Origin: Pseudomonas beijingensis
GTDB taxonomy: Bacteria; Pseudomonadota; Gammaproteobacteria; Pseudomonadales; Pseudomonadaceae
Direction of reading: 5' to 3'
NCBI RefSeq assembly: GCF_030687295.1
Contig: NZ_CP117425.1
Span: 4,716,001-4,780,000, forward strand
Length of the DNA stretch: 64,000 nt
Position 1 is the stretch's first letter. Every line of letters starts with the position of its first letter. This document shows, in pieces, positions 52,730 through 62,415 of the stretch. Made by a program: the position numbers and the translations under genes. Under the pieces are notes generated by a model. It was not told the origin of the DNA, made no database searches, and saw only the letters and a list, made by a program, of their open reading frames with translations.

Positions 52730-53317
52730 ATGGCAAGGATAGAACCCGTTTTCGGCAGCATCAGCAGCGAAATCGAAAACCCATACCAACCGGGTGACGC
52801 CCAACTGATTGACGACGAGGTTGTCACGTTTTCAAAACCCAAGATTCTTGATTTTTCCGGGCGTATTTCTCTGGCGCGCTTCTGGCTGATTCGTGTGCCC
52901 TTGGTGCTGGTTCTTCCGTGCATTTTGCTGTGGTTCTTTATGGTGGGGTTGCGCCATCAACTGGTGGTTTTGCTGATAGTCGGTGTCACCGTTGTCGTTC
53001 CTGCCATCCTGCTCGACGTGTCTCTACTGGTGCGCAGGGCACGTGATCTAGGCTGGAGTCCGATGATATGGGGAATTCTCTTCGTGTTCCCTGTTATCGG
53101 CTTTGTGATAACGCTTCCGCTCGTCATGCTGCCGGGGCGTAAAGCGATCAATAAATACGGCCCGCCCAATCCACCTCTCTCGACGTTGGTAAAGCTACTT
53201 ACCGCGCTGTTGGTGGTGCTGGTGCTTGTAACTTCAACCGTGCTAGTTGCGTATTTTCCCCAATACCACCCACAGGCACTCTACGAGCGGTTCTTTAATG
53301 CATTGGCTCAGGCATAA
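52730..53317 (+). CDS. DUF805 family membrane protein
   Basis: The 195-residue protein has an N-terminal soluble part of about 40 residues and four membrane helices. Family features are FSGRISLARFW and RRARDLGWSPMIWGI. Function unknown. The 240 bases before it hold no recognised gene. Confidence 0.78.
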   Translation: MARIEPVFGSISSEIENPYQPGDAQLIDDEVVTFSKPKILDFSGRISLARFWLIRVPLVLVLPCILLWFFMVGLRHQLVVLLIVGVTVVVPAILLDVSLLVRRARDLGWSPMIWGILFVFPVIGFVITLPLVMLPGRKAINKYGPPNPPLSTLVKLLTALLVVLVLVTSTVLVAYFPQYHPQALYERFFNALAQA

Positions 53318-53565
53318 CGTTAGCGTACGCGAAGTCCATGCTTCGCCTCATTGCGCGGCGCCAAGTGCTCAGGTGCCTTTGTAGAGAGCGCTGCGCGCAC
53401 CACGCGGTAGCCCTGCGTACGCCGCGGTGACGTCCATTGGGAAAAGAGAGCAGATTTGTTTCTCTGCTCTAGACGTCCGCTCTTGGCCGATTCTGTTGAA
53501 AAAGTAGCTCCCCTGTCTGGCCTGCGTGCAAAATCTTCGCATCGGCCAGCAGGGAAGCACACAGC

Positions 53566-53925
53566 ATGAAGGGACAGTTATCGAGTGGACAGGAACGGCT
53601 GTTTTACTCGTTCAATCTCGAAGATCACATCCCAACTAATCACCTTCTGCACAGCATTGATCAGTGTCTTGATCTGAGCGATCTGCGCCATTACCTCGCC
53701 GACTTCTATAGCCCGATTGGGGACGGCGATCTGTTTCGCTGGTTGTTCAATGAAGTGCTGCGTCGCTGCATGGACGCAGGCCTGGTCAAAGGCGAAGGCT
53801 TTGCTGTGGACGCCAGCATCATCAAGGCGGATGCGAGTCGGCAGCGCGAAGTACCGGGTGATGAGCCGGTCAACTGGAGCGATCCGTCCCTGAAAGAATC
53901 GGCCGAAGGCGTCCGGTTGGAATGA
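53566..53925 (+). pseudogene. IS1182-type transposase remnant with internal deletion
   Basis: The first 49 residues (MKGQLSSGQERLFYSFNLEDH, LADFYSPIG) and the segment from DLFRWLFNEVLRRCMDAGLV to DASIIKADASRQREVPGDEP match two separate parts of a DUF772-type transposase. The catalytic core in between is missing, so the joint is an in-frame deletion. The frame stops at 53925, far short of a complete enzyme. Sequence at about 53499-53515 (GATTCTGTTGAAAAAGT) looks like the left end of such an element. It is not active. Confidence 0.75.
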
Positions 53926-53996
53926 TGGAGTCTGGCCCAAAAGCAGATGCTCAGCAGTACCCACAGTGCCCCTAAGCAAAGCAGCGGCTGGACGCC

Positions 53997-55325
53997 TTAA
54001 CGACAACACAAGCACCCACTGATCAGCGGCCGATCAGGGTCGTTTTCAAAAAATGTAACCACCACTTCCATGCCCGTCCGGGGCGGTCCCATCTCACAAC
54101 GCCAATCGGAGCCCCCCTTCAACCAACAACAACTCTTGTCATCAAATCTGTCTTCGCCGTCCCAGGGGAATCTGACCTTGATCCTTGCGAAGCGCCGATC
54201 ACTCTGGATCTCTTCGTCTTCCAGCGCGATGACTACAGCGCTCTGGTCGCTTGGCATCCGAGGTTTTTTGTGGGCCAACGACGGACGATAGGACACATTC
54301 CATGGAAGAACGATAAAGCGGTTGCGGTAGCCCTGATGAACGTCATCTTCGTTGTCAGTGTTGCCACCGGCGACGTGCTCATCCAATACCTGTGGTTGCC
54401 GGCCTTCGTGGATGACCTGGGTCAACAGCCATGGGGCGTTCCACTCCTCGCGCGGATGGCCTGAGATTTCCACTACATGGCCGCTGACGAAACGAGTCTG
54501 GTCACTCTGCCCTTCAGCTTGGCGATAAGCCGCATGGCGGCGCTCCCTGGTACGAAGACGTATCTGCTTGCCGTGTTCATGACCGGTGAAACGCTCCGGC
54601 CTGCCATCGTCTTCAATGTCCAGCTGTTGCTCGACATCATCGTTGTAGTGCGAGATACGACGGGTGAGCTGTCCCAGACGCAGGTTGATGCGCTTGATCA
54701 GTGGCTCGTTGGCCAACCTATCGTGCTCTTGCCCATAGGCAGTGGGTTGCCCAATCCTGGGGAAAACCGTCTGATCATCACCAAAGACCAGCACGTGGCC
54801 TTGAGTGCTGTGCTGGAAGTGAAAGTGGATACCTTCTTCTTCGCACAAGCGCTGAATAAAGTGCAAATCCGTTTCGTCGTACTGGGTGCAGTAATCACGC
54901 TGAGGGTAGGTCGCTTCCAGATGAAACCGATAGGCGTCACCCAGGATGCCGTGTTCTTCCAATATCAAGGCAACGATTTTCGGCACCGAGAACCGTTGAT
55001 AGATCCTCTGGTTGATACGGTGACGCAAGTAGGACAGGTGCGGTACGAGGGCCAAGCGGTAATGTGTCAAACGCTGGCCATGACCGCTTTGTGCAATGTG
55101 GTAGACCCGTCCATGAATGCCGTTGTTCTTCGCGTCTAACGTCAGAAAAGCCTCTTTGTCGAAGAGGCTTTCGAGATCCAGATCAGACCGCTCACTCACA
55201 CACTCCACGTTGAAGAGGTAAGGCCTGTTGATCCCCTCCTCTCCAGTGAATGCGAGCACTTGAAAATCGTGTTCGAAACCGTTGATGGTCAAACTGAACT
55301 GCGTTTGATTGGCTGGGGTGAACAT
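53997..55325 (-). pseudogene. vgrG: VgrG (type VI secretion spike), C-terminally truncated
   Basis: The 442-residue product has the VgrG gp27-like start (LTINGFEHDFQVLAFTGEEG, FIQRLCEEEGIHFHFQH) and gp5-like OB-fold (RIKVRFPWDGED, TGMEVVVTFFENDPDRPL). It stops after ISGCLCCR, at the edge of the IS remnant, so the beta-helix needle and any effector part are missing. Usual VgrGs are over 600 residues. No other type VI gene is present in the window, so this is an orphan remnant. Confidence 0.82.
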
Positions 55326-55461
55326 CCGCTGTTCTCTTTTTACATAAGGCGGCGCAATGGACCGGAAGACACCGGACTGATGAATTGGCAGATAACCAGC
55401 CCTGCGCCCCCGTATATCGGCGTTTACAGCTTACTTTCCAGACATACAACTCAAAGCCAGA

Positions 55462-56565
55462 TCACACACCACTCTTCACTTTGGTCCAGATCCGTGTGCG
55501 GATTCGCTCCAGTTTCAAGGGCAGTGGTTCAAGTGGAATAAGTGTAGCGATGGTCTTCTTGTCTGGATAAATCCAAGGATTGTCTCGCAGCTTCTGCTCG
55601 ACAAACTCGGTGGCATCCTTGTTTGCGTTGGGGTATAGCGTGTGGTTTGAGGTCTTGGCGATAATTTCTGGTCGCAACATGTAATTAATGAAGGCCATGC
55701 CTGCCTTGGGATGGGGCGCATCTTTTAGCAGTACCAGGTTCTCCGACCAGGACAGCGCGCCTTCGCGAGGAAGACTGTAGTTAATCTTGCGTCCCGTGTT
55801 GGACTTCTCGTTGATGGCCTGTGCAGCAAGGGCACCATTGGCCCATCCGACCACTGCACAAATATTGCCGTCAGCCAGGTCGGCGTCGATTCTGGACGAG
55901 TCGAAATAAAGAATGTAAGGACGGATTTTCAACAGTAGGGCTTGAGCTTTCTGGTAATCATCCGGGTTCTTGCTATTGCTAGGGAGCCCAAGGTAGTTCA
56001 AGGCAATCGAAATGATCTCACTTGGAGAGTCAAGCATTGCCACGCCACACGACTGGAGCTTACTGATGTTTTCTTCTTTGAAGATCAGGTCCCAGCTATT
56101 CACCGGAGCATTATCACCCAATGCTGCTTTGACTTTGTCAACGTCATAACCAATGCCGGTAGTGCCCCACAAATAGGGTACGGCGTAGCGGTTACCAGGA
56201 TCATTGACCGCGAGTTGGGACAAGATATCAGGATCGATATGTGAAAAGTTACTCAGTTGATTGCGATCCAAAGGCTGAAGAACTCCCGCCTGGATCAGGC
56301 TTGGCAACACATTGGAGGTCGCCACCACCACGTCGTACCCGGTGCGACCGGCCATGACTTTGCTCTGCATGATTTCGGCGCTGTCGAACGCATCCATATG
56401 CACGCCCGTGCCAGTTTCCTGCTCAAATTCCTTTGGCGTCTCCGGCGCAAGCAACCCGAACCAGTTATACAAATACATCCCCGGTTCTACAGCCGCCACA
56501 GATGTGCTTATCCCCGCACAGAGAAGCGAGGCCGAAAAAATGGTTCGCAAATGTGACTTTCTCAT
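55462..56565 (-). CDS. Periplasmic polyamine-type substrate-binding protein
   Basis: The 367-residue protein has a Sec signal (MRKSHLRTIFSASLLCAGIST) and PotF/SpuD-like features: LYNWFGLLAPETPKEFE, GYDVVVATSNV, VPYLWGTTGIGYD and AFINYMLRPEIIA. Such proteins bind putrescine, spermidine or related amines for ABC uptake. No permease or ATPase genes are adjacent, so it is an orphan that may feed another system or act in sensing. The divergent LuxR-type gene is a likely regulator. Confidence 0.85.
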   Translation of the reverse strand: MRKSHLRTIFSASLLCAGISTSVAAVEPGMYLYNWFGLLAPETPKEFEQETGTGVHMDAFDSAEIMQSKVMAGRTGYDVVVATSNVLPSLIQAGVLQPLDRNQLSNFSHIDPDILSQLAVNDPGNRYAVPYLWGTTGIGYDVDKVKAALGDNAPVNSWDLIFKEENISKLQSCGVAMLDSPSEIISIALNYLGLPSNSKNPDDYQKAQALLLKIRPYILYFDSSRIDADLADGNICAVVGWANGALAAQAINEKSNTGRKINYSLPREGALSWSENLVLLKDAPHPKAGMAFINYMLRPEIIAKTSNHTLYPNANKDATEFVEQKLRDNPWIYPDKKTIATLIPLEPLPLKLERIRTRIWTKVKSGV

Positions 56566-56703
56566 GCAACATCCTTGTCAAGACGATACGCCCTCATGGC
56601 CATCGTAAACCCTAGCAGCGAATATACCGAGTGTTACTGAATAGTAAATACCTACGAATACTTACCTTTGACCTGCGACTACCTAACCCTAAAGGGGTAG
56701 AAA

Positions 56704-57495
56704 ATGCCGTTTGACCTCCATAGCCTGGCTTGGCATCGATCGATTGGGAAGCTGATCATGCAGTTGAATCGTCCAGACTTCTGGAGTTCACTGGTTCGCA
56801 CATTAAATGAATATGTACAGATCGATAATTGGGTTGTATTGATCTTCAGCAATCAACACGTGCAGGTCGTCAGCCTTCCTGAAGTAGCGGATGCGGAAGA
56901 AGTTGACGCATTCATTCATCGCTACGTGAAAGGTCTTTACTTGCTGGATCCGGTTTATATCGCTCATCGAGAAAACCCACAGAGTGGCTTCTTCCACCTA
57001 TTGGACATTGCACCGGAATACTTTCTTGAAACCGAGTACTACCACAAGTATTTTGCACAATACATCTCCATGGATGAGGCACAGTACAATGTCCAGCTCG
57101 ACCCCGACCGAACCTTATGCATTTCCATCGGCAGCAAAGTCCGTTTTAACCAGGAACAAATAACCCTGCTCGACATCATCAAACCGTGGGTAACTGCATT
57201 GATGCATCAGCGCATGGGGTTTGAAAGTGACGTAGAGAAAACGCTGACCGAGCCGCCTCTGTGGCCAGAAACGGTCAACCAGCTTGGCACACAAATAACA
57301 GCACGGGAAAGTGACGTACTGCGCTTATTACTCAGCGGTTTTTCCAATAAAGAAATAGCCGGGAAGCTGTCCCTCTCGGCGGAAACCATAAAAGTCCACC
57401 GCCGCAACATTTACGCAAAATTAAACATCAAGTCACAATCAGAGCTGTTTGCTCGATTTTTCATGCCAAAACAGAATGTTCCCGCAACCCATTGA
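56704..57495 (+). CDS. LuxR-family regulator
   Basis: The 263-residue protein ends in a LuxR HTH (TARESDVLRLLLSGFSNKEI, LSLSAETIKVHRRNIYAKL). The N-terminal 190 residues have an autoinducer-like or PAS-like size but no recognised family. AAAGGGG precedes the ATG. No luxI gene is nearby. It faces the polyamine-binding gene. Confidence 0.85.
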   Translation: MPFDLHSLAWHRSIGKLIMQLNRPDFWSSLVRTLNEYVQIDNWVVLIFSNQHVQVVSLPEVADAEEVDAFIHRYVKGLYLLDPVYIAHRENPQSGFFHLLDIAPEYFLETEYYHKYFAQYISMDEAQYNVQLDPDRTLCISIGSKVRFNQEQITLLDIIKPWVTALMHQRMGFESDVEKTLTEPPLWPETVNQLGTQITARESDVLRLLLSGFSNKEIAGKLSLSAETIKVHRRNIYAKLNIKSQSELFARFFMPKQNVPATH

Positions 57496-57523
57496 AGTCA
57501 GGGCGTCAGGCTGCTTGGCGCTG

Positions 57524-58459
57524 TCACGCGCCTGCTAGCATCAAGTCCAGATTCTGCACCGCCGCGCCAGCGGCGCCCTTCCCAAGATTGTCAAACACCG
57601 CAGCGAGCAAAACCTGCCCGGTCTCATCATTCTCCAACACCGACAACCGCAAATCATCAGTCCCGTTAAGCGCCTGAGGATCAAGGGTCGTCAGCGCTTT
57701 GGCTTCCTGCATCGACATTACGTGTACATGGCGCGCATCGGCGTAGTGCTGCGTCAGACACGCATGCAACTGCATCGCGCTCACGCCTGGCGCCAACAAC
57801 CGGGTTTGCACAGGTATGGTCAGCACGATTCCCTGTCGAAAAGCGCCATAGGCCGGCACAAACATCGGCCGCTCCGTCAGTCCGCTTTGCTGCTGAATCT
57901 CCGGAATATGCTTGTGTGCCAGTTCCAGCCCATAGACCTGAAACGCCGACGCCTGTGCTGCGCCCGCCCCTTCATGCTCTTGCACGCCCACCCGCCCTTT
58001 TCCGGAATAACCCGACACGGCATGAATGTTCATCGGGTAATCCCTCGGCACTAGTCCGGCCTCCAGCAATGGGCGCAGTAAGCCTATCGCCCCCGTTGGA
58101 TAGCAACCAGGGTTGCTGACCCGTCGCGCGGTGGCAATGCGCTGGGTCTGCTGCGGATTCATTTCCGCAAAACCATAGGTCCAGTCTGGATGGGTACGGT
58201 GCGCCGAACTCGCATCGATCACCCGAACGAGGGGGTTTTCGATGGACGCTACAGCGTCGCGCGCGGCTTGGTCGGGCAAGCACAGAATCGCGATGTCGCA
58301 GCGGTTGATGGCTTCGGCGCGACGTTGTGGGTCCTTGCGATATTCGGCGCTGAGGGTGAGCAGCCGCAGATCGCTCCGGTCGTGCAGACGTTGATGGATT
58401 TGCAACCCGGTGGTGCCTTGGTCGCCATCGATGAATACAAGGGGACTTGCCATGGGCAT
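57524..58459 (-). CDS. argC: N-acetyl-gamma-glutamyl-phosphate reductase, type 2
   Basis: The 311-residue protein catalyses the NADPH-dependent third step of arginine synthesis. It has the NADP motif [13 protein letters not shown], active-site Cys in [12 protein letters not shown], and [10 protein letters not shown], in the short type-2 form of the family. It is divergent from a LysR gene. A type-1 argC may exist elsewhere in the genome, which this window cannot show. Confidence 0.9.
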   Translation of the reverse strand: MPMASPLVFIDGDQGTTGLQIHQRLHDRSDLRLLTLSAEYRKDPQRRAEAINRCDIAILCLPDQAARDAVASIENPLVRVIDASSAHRTHPDWTYGFAEMNPQQTQRIATARRVSNPGCYPTGAIGLLRPLLEAGLVPRDYPMNIHAVSGYSGKGRVGVQEHEGAGAAQASAFQVYGLELAHKHIPEIQQQSGLTERPMFVPAYGAFRQGIVLTIPVQTRLLAPGVSAMQLHACLTQHYADARHVHVMSMQEAKALTTLDPQALNGTDDLRLSVLENDETGQVLLAAVFDNLGKGAAGAAVQNLDLMLAGA

Positions 58460-58568
58460 GCTCTCGAACAGTGGAAATCAGGAGTCCCAATGTTCAGCGA
58501 GGCGCTAAGATAGGAAAAGTTGAATTTATAAACGCTGTAATTCAGTTTTTCTGAATAAGGACGCACTT

Positions 58569-59453
58569 ATGCGGGAAATCAGCCTGGACCGTCTGCGCAC
58601 GTTGGTGGCGATTGCCGACCTGGGATCGTTTGCCGAAGCAGCGCGTGTGCTGCACCTCGCGCCACCCACCGTCAGCCTGCATATCGCCGACCTGGAGGCA
58701 CGGCTGGGCGGCAAGCTGTTGTCGCGCACCCGTGGGCGCGTTCAGCCTTCAGCGATAGGGAACACGCTGGTGGAACGCGCGCGACGCCTGTTGGCGGACG
58801 CGGAGCAGGCGCTTGAGGAAGTGGAACGTCAGGTACAGGGATTGGCCGGGCGTGTGCGGCTAGGCGCGTCCACCGGGGCCATCGCACAGTTGCTGCCGAA
58901 CGCTTTGGAGACGTTGAACCAACGCCACCCCGCGATCGATGTGCACGTCGCGGTGCTCACCTCCCAGGAAACCCTGAAGAAGCTTGCCGAGGGCTCCTTG
59001 GAGATCGGTCTGGTCGCGCTGCCGCAGCCGCCGGTGAAGGGCTTGCGGATCGAGCCGTGGCGACGGGACCCGGTCATGGCCTTCTTGCCGGCTCGCTGGG
59101 AATGCCCGGCTACCGTGACGCCCGGTTGGCTATCCGCCCAGCCGCTGATTTTGAACGACACCAGCACTCGCCTTTCGCGCTTGACGTCGGAGTGGTTCGC
59201 CAGTGACGGTCGACAGCCTGTGCCGCGCATTCAATTGAATTACAACGATGCGATCAAGAGCCTGGTGGCGGCGGGATATGGGGCGACGTTGTTGCCCCAT
59301 GAGGCTTCCACGCCATTGCCCGATACCAGGATCGTCATGCGGCCAATAAAGCCCTTGTTGTGGCGTCAACTGGGGATTGCCCACCGCCGTCAAGACATCG
59401 AACGGCCTACGCAACACGTGCTGGATGTGTTGTGGGAGTTGAGTGCGCAGTAA
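58569..59453 (+). CDS. LysR-family regulator
   Basis: The 294-residue protein has an N-terminal HTH (LRTLVAIADLGSFAEAARVL, PTVSLHIADLEARLG) and a LysR substrate domain. AAGGA precedes the ATG. It is divergent from argC by about 109 bases and may control it. Confidence 0.88.
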   Translation: MREISLDRLRTLVAIADLGSFAEAARVLHLAPPTVSLHIADLEARLGGKLLSRTRGRVQPSAIGNTLVERARRLLADAEQALEEVERQVQGLAGRVRLGASTGAIAQLLPNALETLNQRHPAIDVHVAVLTSQETLKKLAEGSLEIGLVALPQPPVKGLRIEPWRRDPVMAFLPARWECPATVTPGWLSAQPLILNDTSTRLSRLTSEWFASDGRQPVPRIQLNYNDAIKSLVAAGYGATLLPHEASTPLPDTRIVMRPIKPLLWRQLGIAHRRQDIERPTQHVLDVLWELSAQ

Positions 59454-59572
59454 TTTTGTCTGGGCATGAGGTATTCTGCGCGGCGTAAAAACACGATCCA
59501 GGCCTGCGGGGGTGCAACCGCTTGTCAAGGCCCCTCGAATGGTCCTGAAAGACGGTGCATCAGGAGATTTGC

Positions 59573-60532
59573 ATGTTGTTTGGACATCGGTTCGAGCGCA
59601 CCGCGCAGGATGACCTGCACATCCATTCGCGCAATCTGGTGCAGAGCGCATTCGTGCTGCTGACAGGCGCGCTTGCCTTCATTTTGCCGGTGGCGTTCGC
59701 CGTGTTTGTGATCGCGGATGAAGGCTCGCCCCTGACTGACCTGGATCCGCTGACTTCACTGCTGTTCGTGCTCGGGCTATTGCTGATTCCTGCACTCGGC
59801 CTACTCCTGATGGTGTACACCGGCATCCGCGAGACCTTGCTGTTATCGCGACGCGACGGTGAAGGCAAGCGCCGCACCCGAAACTTTTTTGGGCGTCGCG
59901 AGCGTGTTCATTCGGTCTTTAGAATCGATACCCCCAACTACCTCGAACTTCGCCGCCCCCCAGATGCCGAGCCCGCCTACACCCAGCTGTGGCTGGTGAT
60001 GCGCGATGGCACCGAGCACCGCCTGACTACTGACAACGTTCCGGTAGTGCCGGGAAGTCAACGCACCGACATGTGGCTGCGTGAACTGGCCGACTACCTG
60101 AACGTGGCAGTGCCCACTGAAGTCGTGGTGGGCTCGGCGGCGGCTGTGAAGAAGGCAACCTACAGGCGCGCTCCAGCCCCAACCAGCGGTAAAGCGGTGA
60201 GGGAAGCCAGACAGCGCAAAACCAAGGGGCTCAAACCTTCCCATGAGTCCACCGAAAAACTCGGCACGCCCGCACGCGCCCTGCTCCTTCTCATGGGTGT
60301 TTTCCTGGCACTATTGGAGCTGAGTCACGTCATCGCATTGGTGCCCGCTCTGTTTGCCGGACGGCTGCGTGTCGGCGGTCGAACGGGCACGACCACCTTC
60401 TACTGGGCCGAGCAACCGCTCACCTTCTCATTCAACATGCTGGTGGGCATGGCCGAGGTGTTGATCATCGGACTCATCGCCTGGGGTTGTCTGCACATGG
60501 CGATCCGGGGCCGGATGAGTTCCAATCCCTGA
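59573..60532 (+). CDS. Membrane protein of unknown function
   Basis: The 319-residue protein has two N-terminal membrane helices (about residues 25-47 and 55-80), a cytoplasmic-looking middle part of about 130 basic residues, and two helices at the C-terminus. The start at 59573 is preceded by CAGGAGATTTGC. Family not recognised. Confidence 0.7.
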   Translation: MLFGHRFERTAQDDLHIHSRNLVQSAFVLLTGALAFILPVAFAVFVIADEGSPLTDLDPLTSLLFVLGLLLIPALGLLLMVYTGIRETLLLSRRDGEGKRRTRNFFGRRERVHSVFRIDTPNYLELRRPPDAEPAYTQLWLVMRDGTEHRLTTDNVPVVPGSQRTDMWLRELADYLNVAVPTEVVVGSAAAVKKATYRRAPAPTSGKAVREARQRKTKGLKPSHESTEKLGTPARALLLLMGVFLALLELSHVIALVPALFAGRLRVGGRTGTTTFYWAEQPLTFSFNMLVGMAEVLIIGLIAWGCLHMAIRGRMSSNP

Positions 60533-60538
60533 AGGTGG

Positions 60539-60865
60539 TCAATTCGGCCGCCGCTCGGTCAGAAACGGTGAACAGGAAGCTGCTCCCTCGATATGGTAGA
60601 CCCTCGGTTCTTCCGAAAAATATTCCTCCAAGCCCATCATGAACAGCCGATGGTCTTCACTCTCTTCGAAACCCGGCGTGTGATCCTCGAGTGACTGCCA
60701 TTGCACGATCAGGTTGAATTGCTCGGGGGTCTCAATCCCTTGCGCTAGTAGGTGACCGCAGTAACCCTTTGCGCGGGTGAGCAAGGGAGCGACCTCGGCA
60801 AATGCACGCCTGAACAGTTCAATGCGTTCTTTGTGAATGGGGAGCAGAGCGATCTCATAAATCAT
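60539..60865 (-). CDS. Antibiotic-biosynthesis-monooxygenase-type (ABM) small protein
   Basis: The 108-residue protein (IYEIALLPIHKERIELFRRAF, QWQSLEDHTPGF, FEESEDHRLF) has the dimeric ferredoxin-like ABM fold. Function unknown. It lies 41 bases after the frameshifted quinone oxidoreductase, on the same strand, and is probably in its operon. Confidence 0.8.
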   Translation of the reverse strand: MIYEIALLPIHKERIELFRRAFAEVAPLLTRAKGYCGHLLAQGIETPEQFNLIVQWQSLEDHTPGFEESEDHRLFMMGLEEYFSEEPRVYHIEGAASCSPFLTERRPN

Positions 60866-60906
60866 GGCGTTCCTCGAAAATGACTTGAACGGTTAAAAGT
60901 GCGCAC

Positions 60907-61879
60907 TTACGCGATGAGCGATGGCTCGACTGCTATCGCGATTTTTCCTTGAACGCCGTTGTTGGGACTCTCCAACCGGGCATGGGCGAGCGCAATGTCG
61001 GCAAGCGAATAGACGGCGCCAACGTGTGGCCGCAGCTGACCTCGCTCGACCAATGCGCTCAACTCATCGAGCTTGCCGCGGTTCTGCCTTGTGAAAACGA
61101 AGTGATAACTCGCGTTCTTGCCCCAGGCCTGGACAAGGTTTTGTGGCTGCGCAATGTCCACGATCGAGACAACGCGGCCAAGCTGTGCCAGCGCGTCGGG
61201 GCTGCGCGACAAGGTATTGCCGCCGATGGTGTCGAACACAACATCCACTCCGCGACCACCCGTGTCCCGCATGATGGCGTCGACGTAGTCCTCCTTTTCA
61301 TAGTCGATGACCACATCGGCTCCCAGGCTTCGCACGAACCCAGCGTTTGACTCACGCACGGTCGTGAACACCCTTGCCCCCATGGCTTTTGCCACCTGGA
61401 TCGCCACATGACCGACGCCCCCCGCGCCGCCGTGAATCAGGATGCTTTCCCCCACTCTGAGCGCCGCACGCACGATCAATGCTTCCCATACCGTCCCACC
61501 AACCAAGCTCAGGCTTGCCGCCTCAAGATGGCTCAGCGAGGAAGGCTTCTTCGCGATGATGGTTTCGGCGGCAACGTGGTACTCGGCATAACTGCCTGGC
61601 CCGTCAAATATCTGCGGGGTGTACCAGACTTCGTCTCCTGGAGCGAAGGTGGTCACGCCTGGCCCAACCTCTTCGACGACGCCCGATACATCGTGTCCGG
61701 TAATGACCGGCAGTTGCACCAAGTCGGGATAGTCGCCGTCGAACCTGGTAATCCAACGGATTGATGGAGGTTGCGTGCACTCGCACCAAGACTTGTCCGG
61801 TGTGCGGTACAGGCTTGGGCACATCGCGGAGTTCGAACGATCCCGACCCACCGAATGATTTAAGTACCATTGCTTTCAT
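60907..61879 (-). pseudogene. NADPH:quinone oxidoreductase (zinc-type family), frameshifted
   Basis: The start [20 protein letters not shown] at 61879 fits the family and has GAGGG upstream. After [11 protein letters not shown] the frame breaks near 61736, where one base seems lost. [19 protein letters not shown] onward is in the next frame, with the Rossmann motif [15 protein letters not shown] and an intact C-terminus ([13 protein letters not shown]). The conserved parts suggest a working gene but for one base. Confidence 0.82.
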
Positions 61880-61907
61880 TGCAAAACCCTCGAATCTAGA
61901 AAAAAGG

Positions 61908-61929
61908 AATATCGAGATATCTCGATATT
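61908..61929. promoter_or_regulatory. Perfect 22-base palindrome, candidate ArsR operator
   Basis: The half site is AATATCGAGAT and the second half is its exact inverse. It lies 29 bases upstream of the oxidoreductase start. A related site stands at 62255-62274. Confidence 0.7.
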
Positions 61930-61942
61930 TTACAGTAAAAAA

Positions 61943-62245
61943 TTACAGCTCTTTCCCTATGACCTCGGCAAGCGCGCTGATGGTTGCTTCATTGCGTTTG
62001 TAGTAGGTCCACTGACCGATACGCCGGACTTCGACCAAGCCCACTCGTTGCAGCGTTGCAAGGTAACCAGACACCGTTGACTGCGACAGGCCGATACCTT
62101 CTTGAATACTGCTGACGCAGACTCCAACCGTGAGAACGTCACCTTCATCCTGCGGAGGGAAGTTCTTTGCGGGATCCTTCAAGCCTTTCAAGATTTCCAG
62201 GCGTGTAGGGTTCGAGAGCGCTTTGAATATTTCGATCAATTCCAT
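61943..62245 (-). CDS. ArsR-family transcriptional regulator
   Basis: The 100-residue winged-helix protein (MELIEIFKALSNPTRLEILK, LSQSTVSGYLATLQRVGLV) is a typical ArsR repressor. It lies upstream of the oxidoreductase-ABM unit on the same strand. Palindromic sites occur in front of both, so autoregulation and control of the reductase are likely. A single Cys (VGVCVSS) may be a sensor. Confidence 0.88.
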   Translation of the reverse strand: MELIEIFKALSNPTRLEILKGLKDPAKNFPPQDEGDVLTVGVCVSSIQEGIGLSQSTVSGYLATLQRVGLVEVRRIGQWTYYKRNEATISALAEVIGKEL

Positions 62246-62254
62246 GCCCCGAGA

Positions 62255-62274
62255 ATATCGAGATTTTTCGATAT
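62255..62274. promoter_or_regulatory. Second candidate ArsR operator
   Basis: ATATCGAGATTTTTCGATAT, arms ATATCGA/TCGATAT, lies ten bases upstream of the regulator start and shares its half site with 61908-61929. Confidence 0.65.
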
Positions 62275-62415
62275 GTCAATACCCTGTTTTGTCCCCCCCT
62301 GCAGCCCCCCAACATCCTGGGCAACACGCTAATAGAGCCATATCCACACTTCATATAACCCTCAAAGCAGTCTTTAAATGGCAGAATCCCCGTAATCGAT
62401 CTTTCGGAGACCCCC

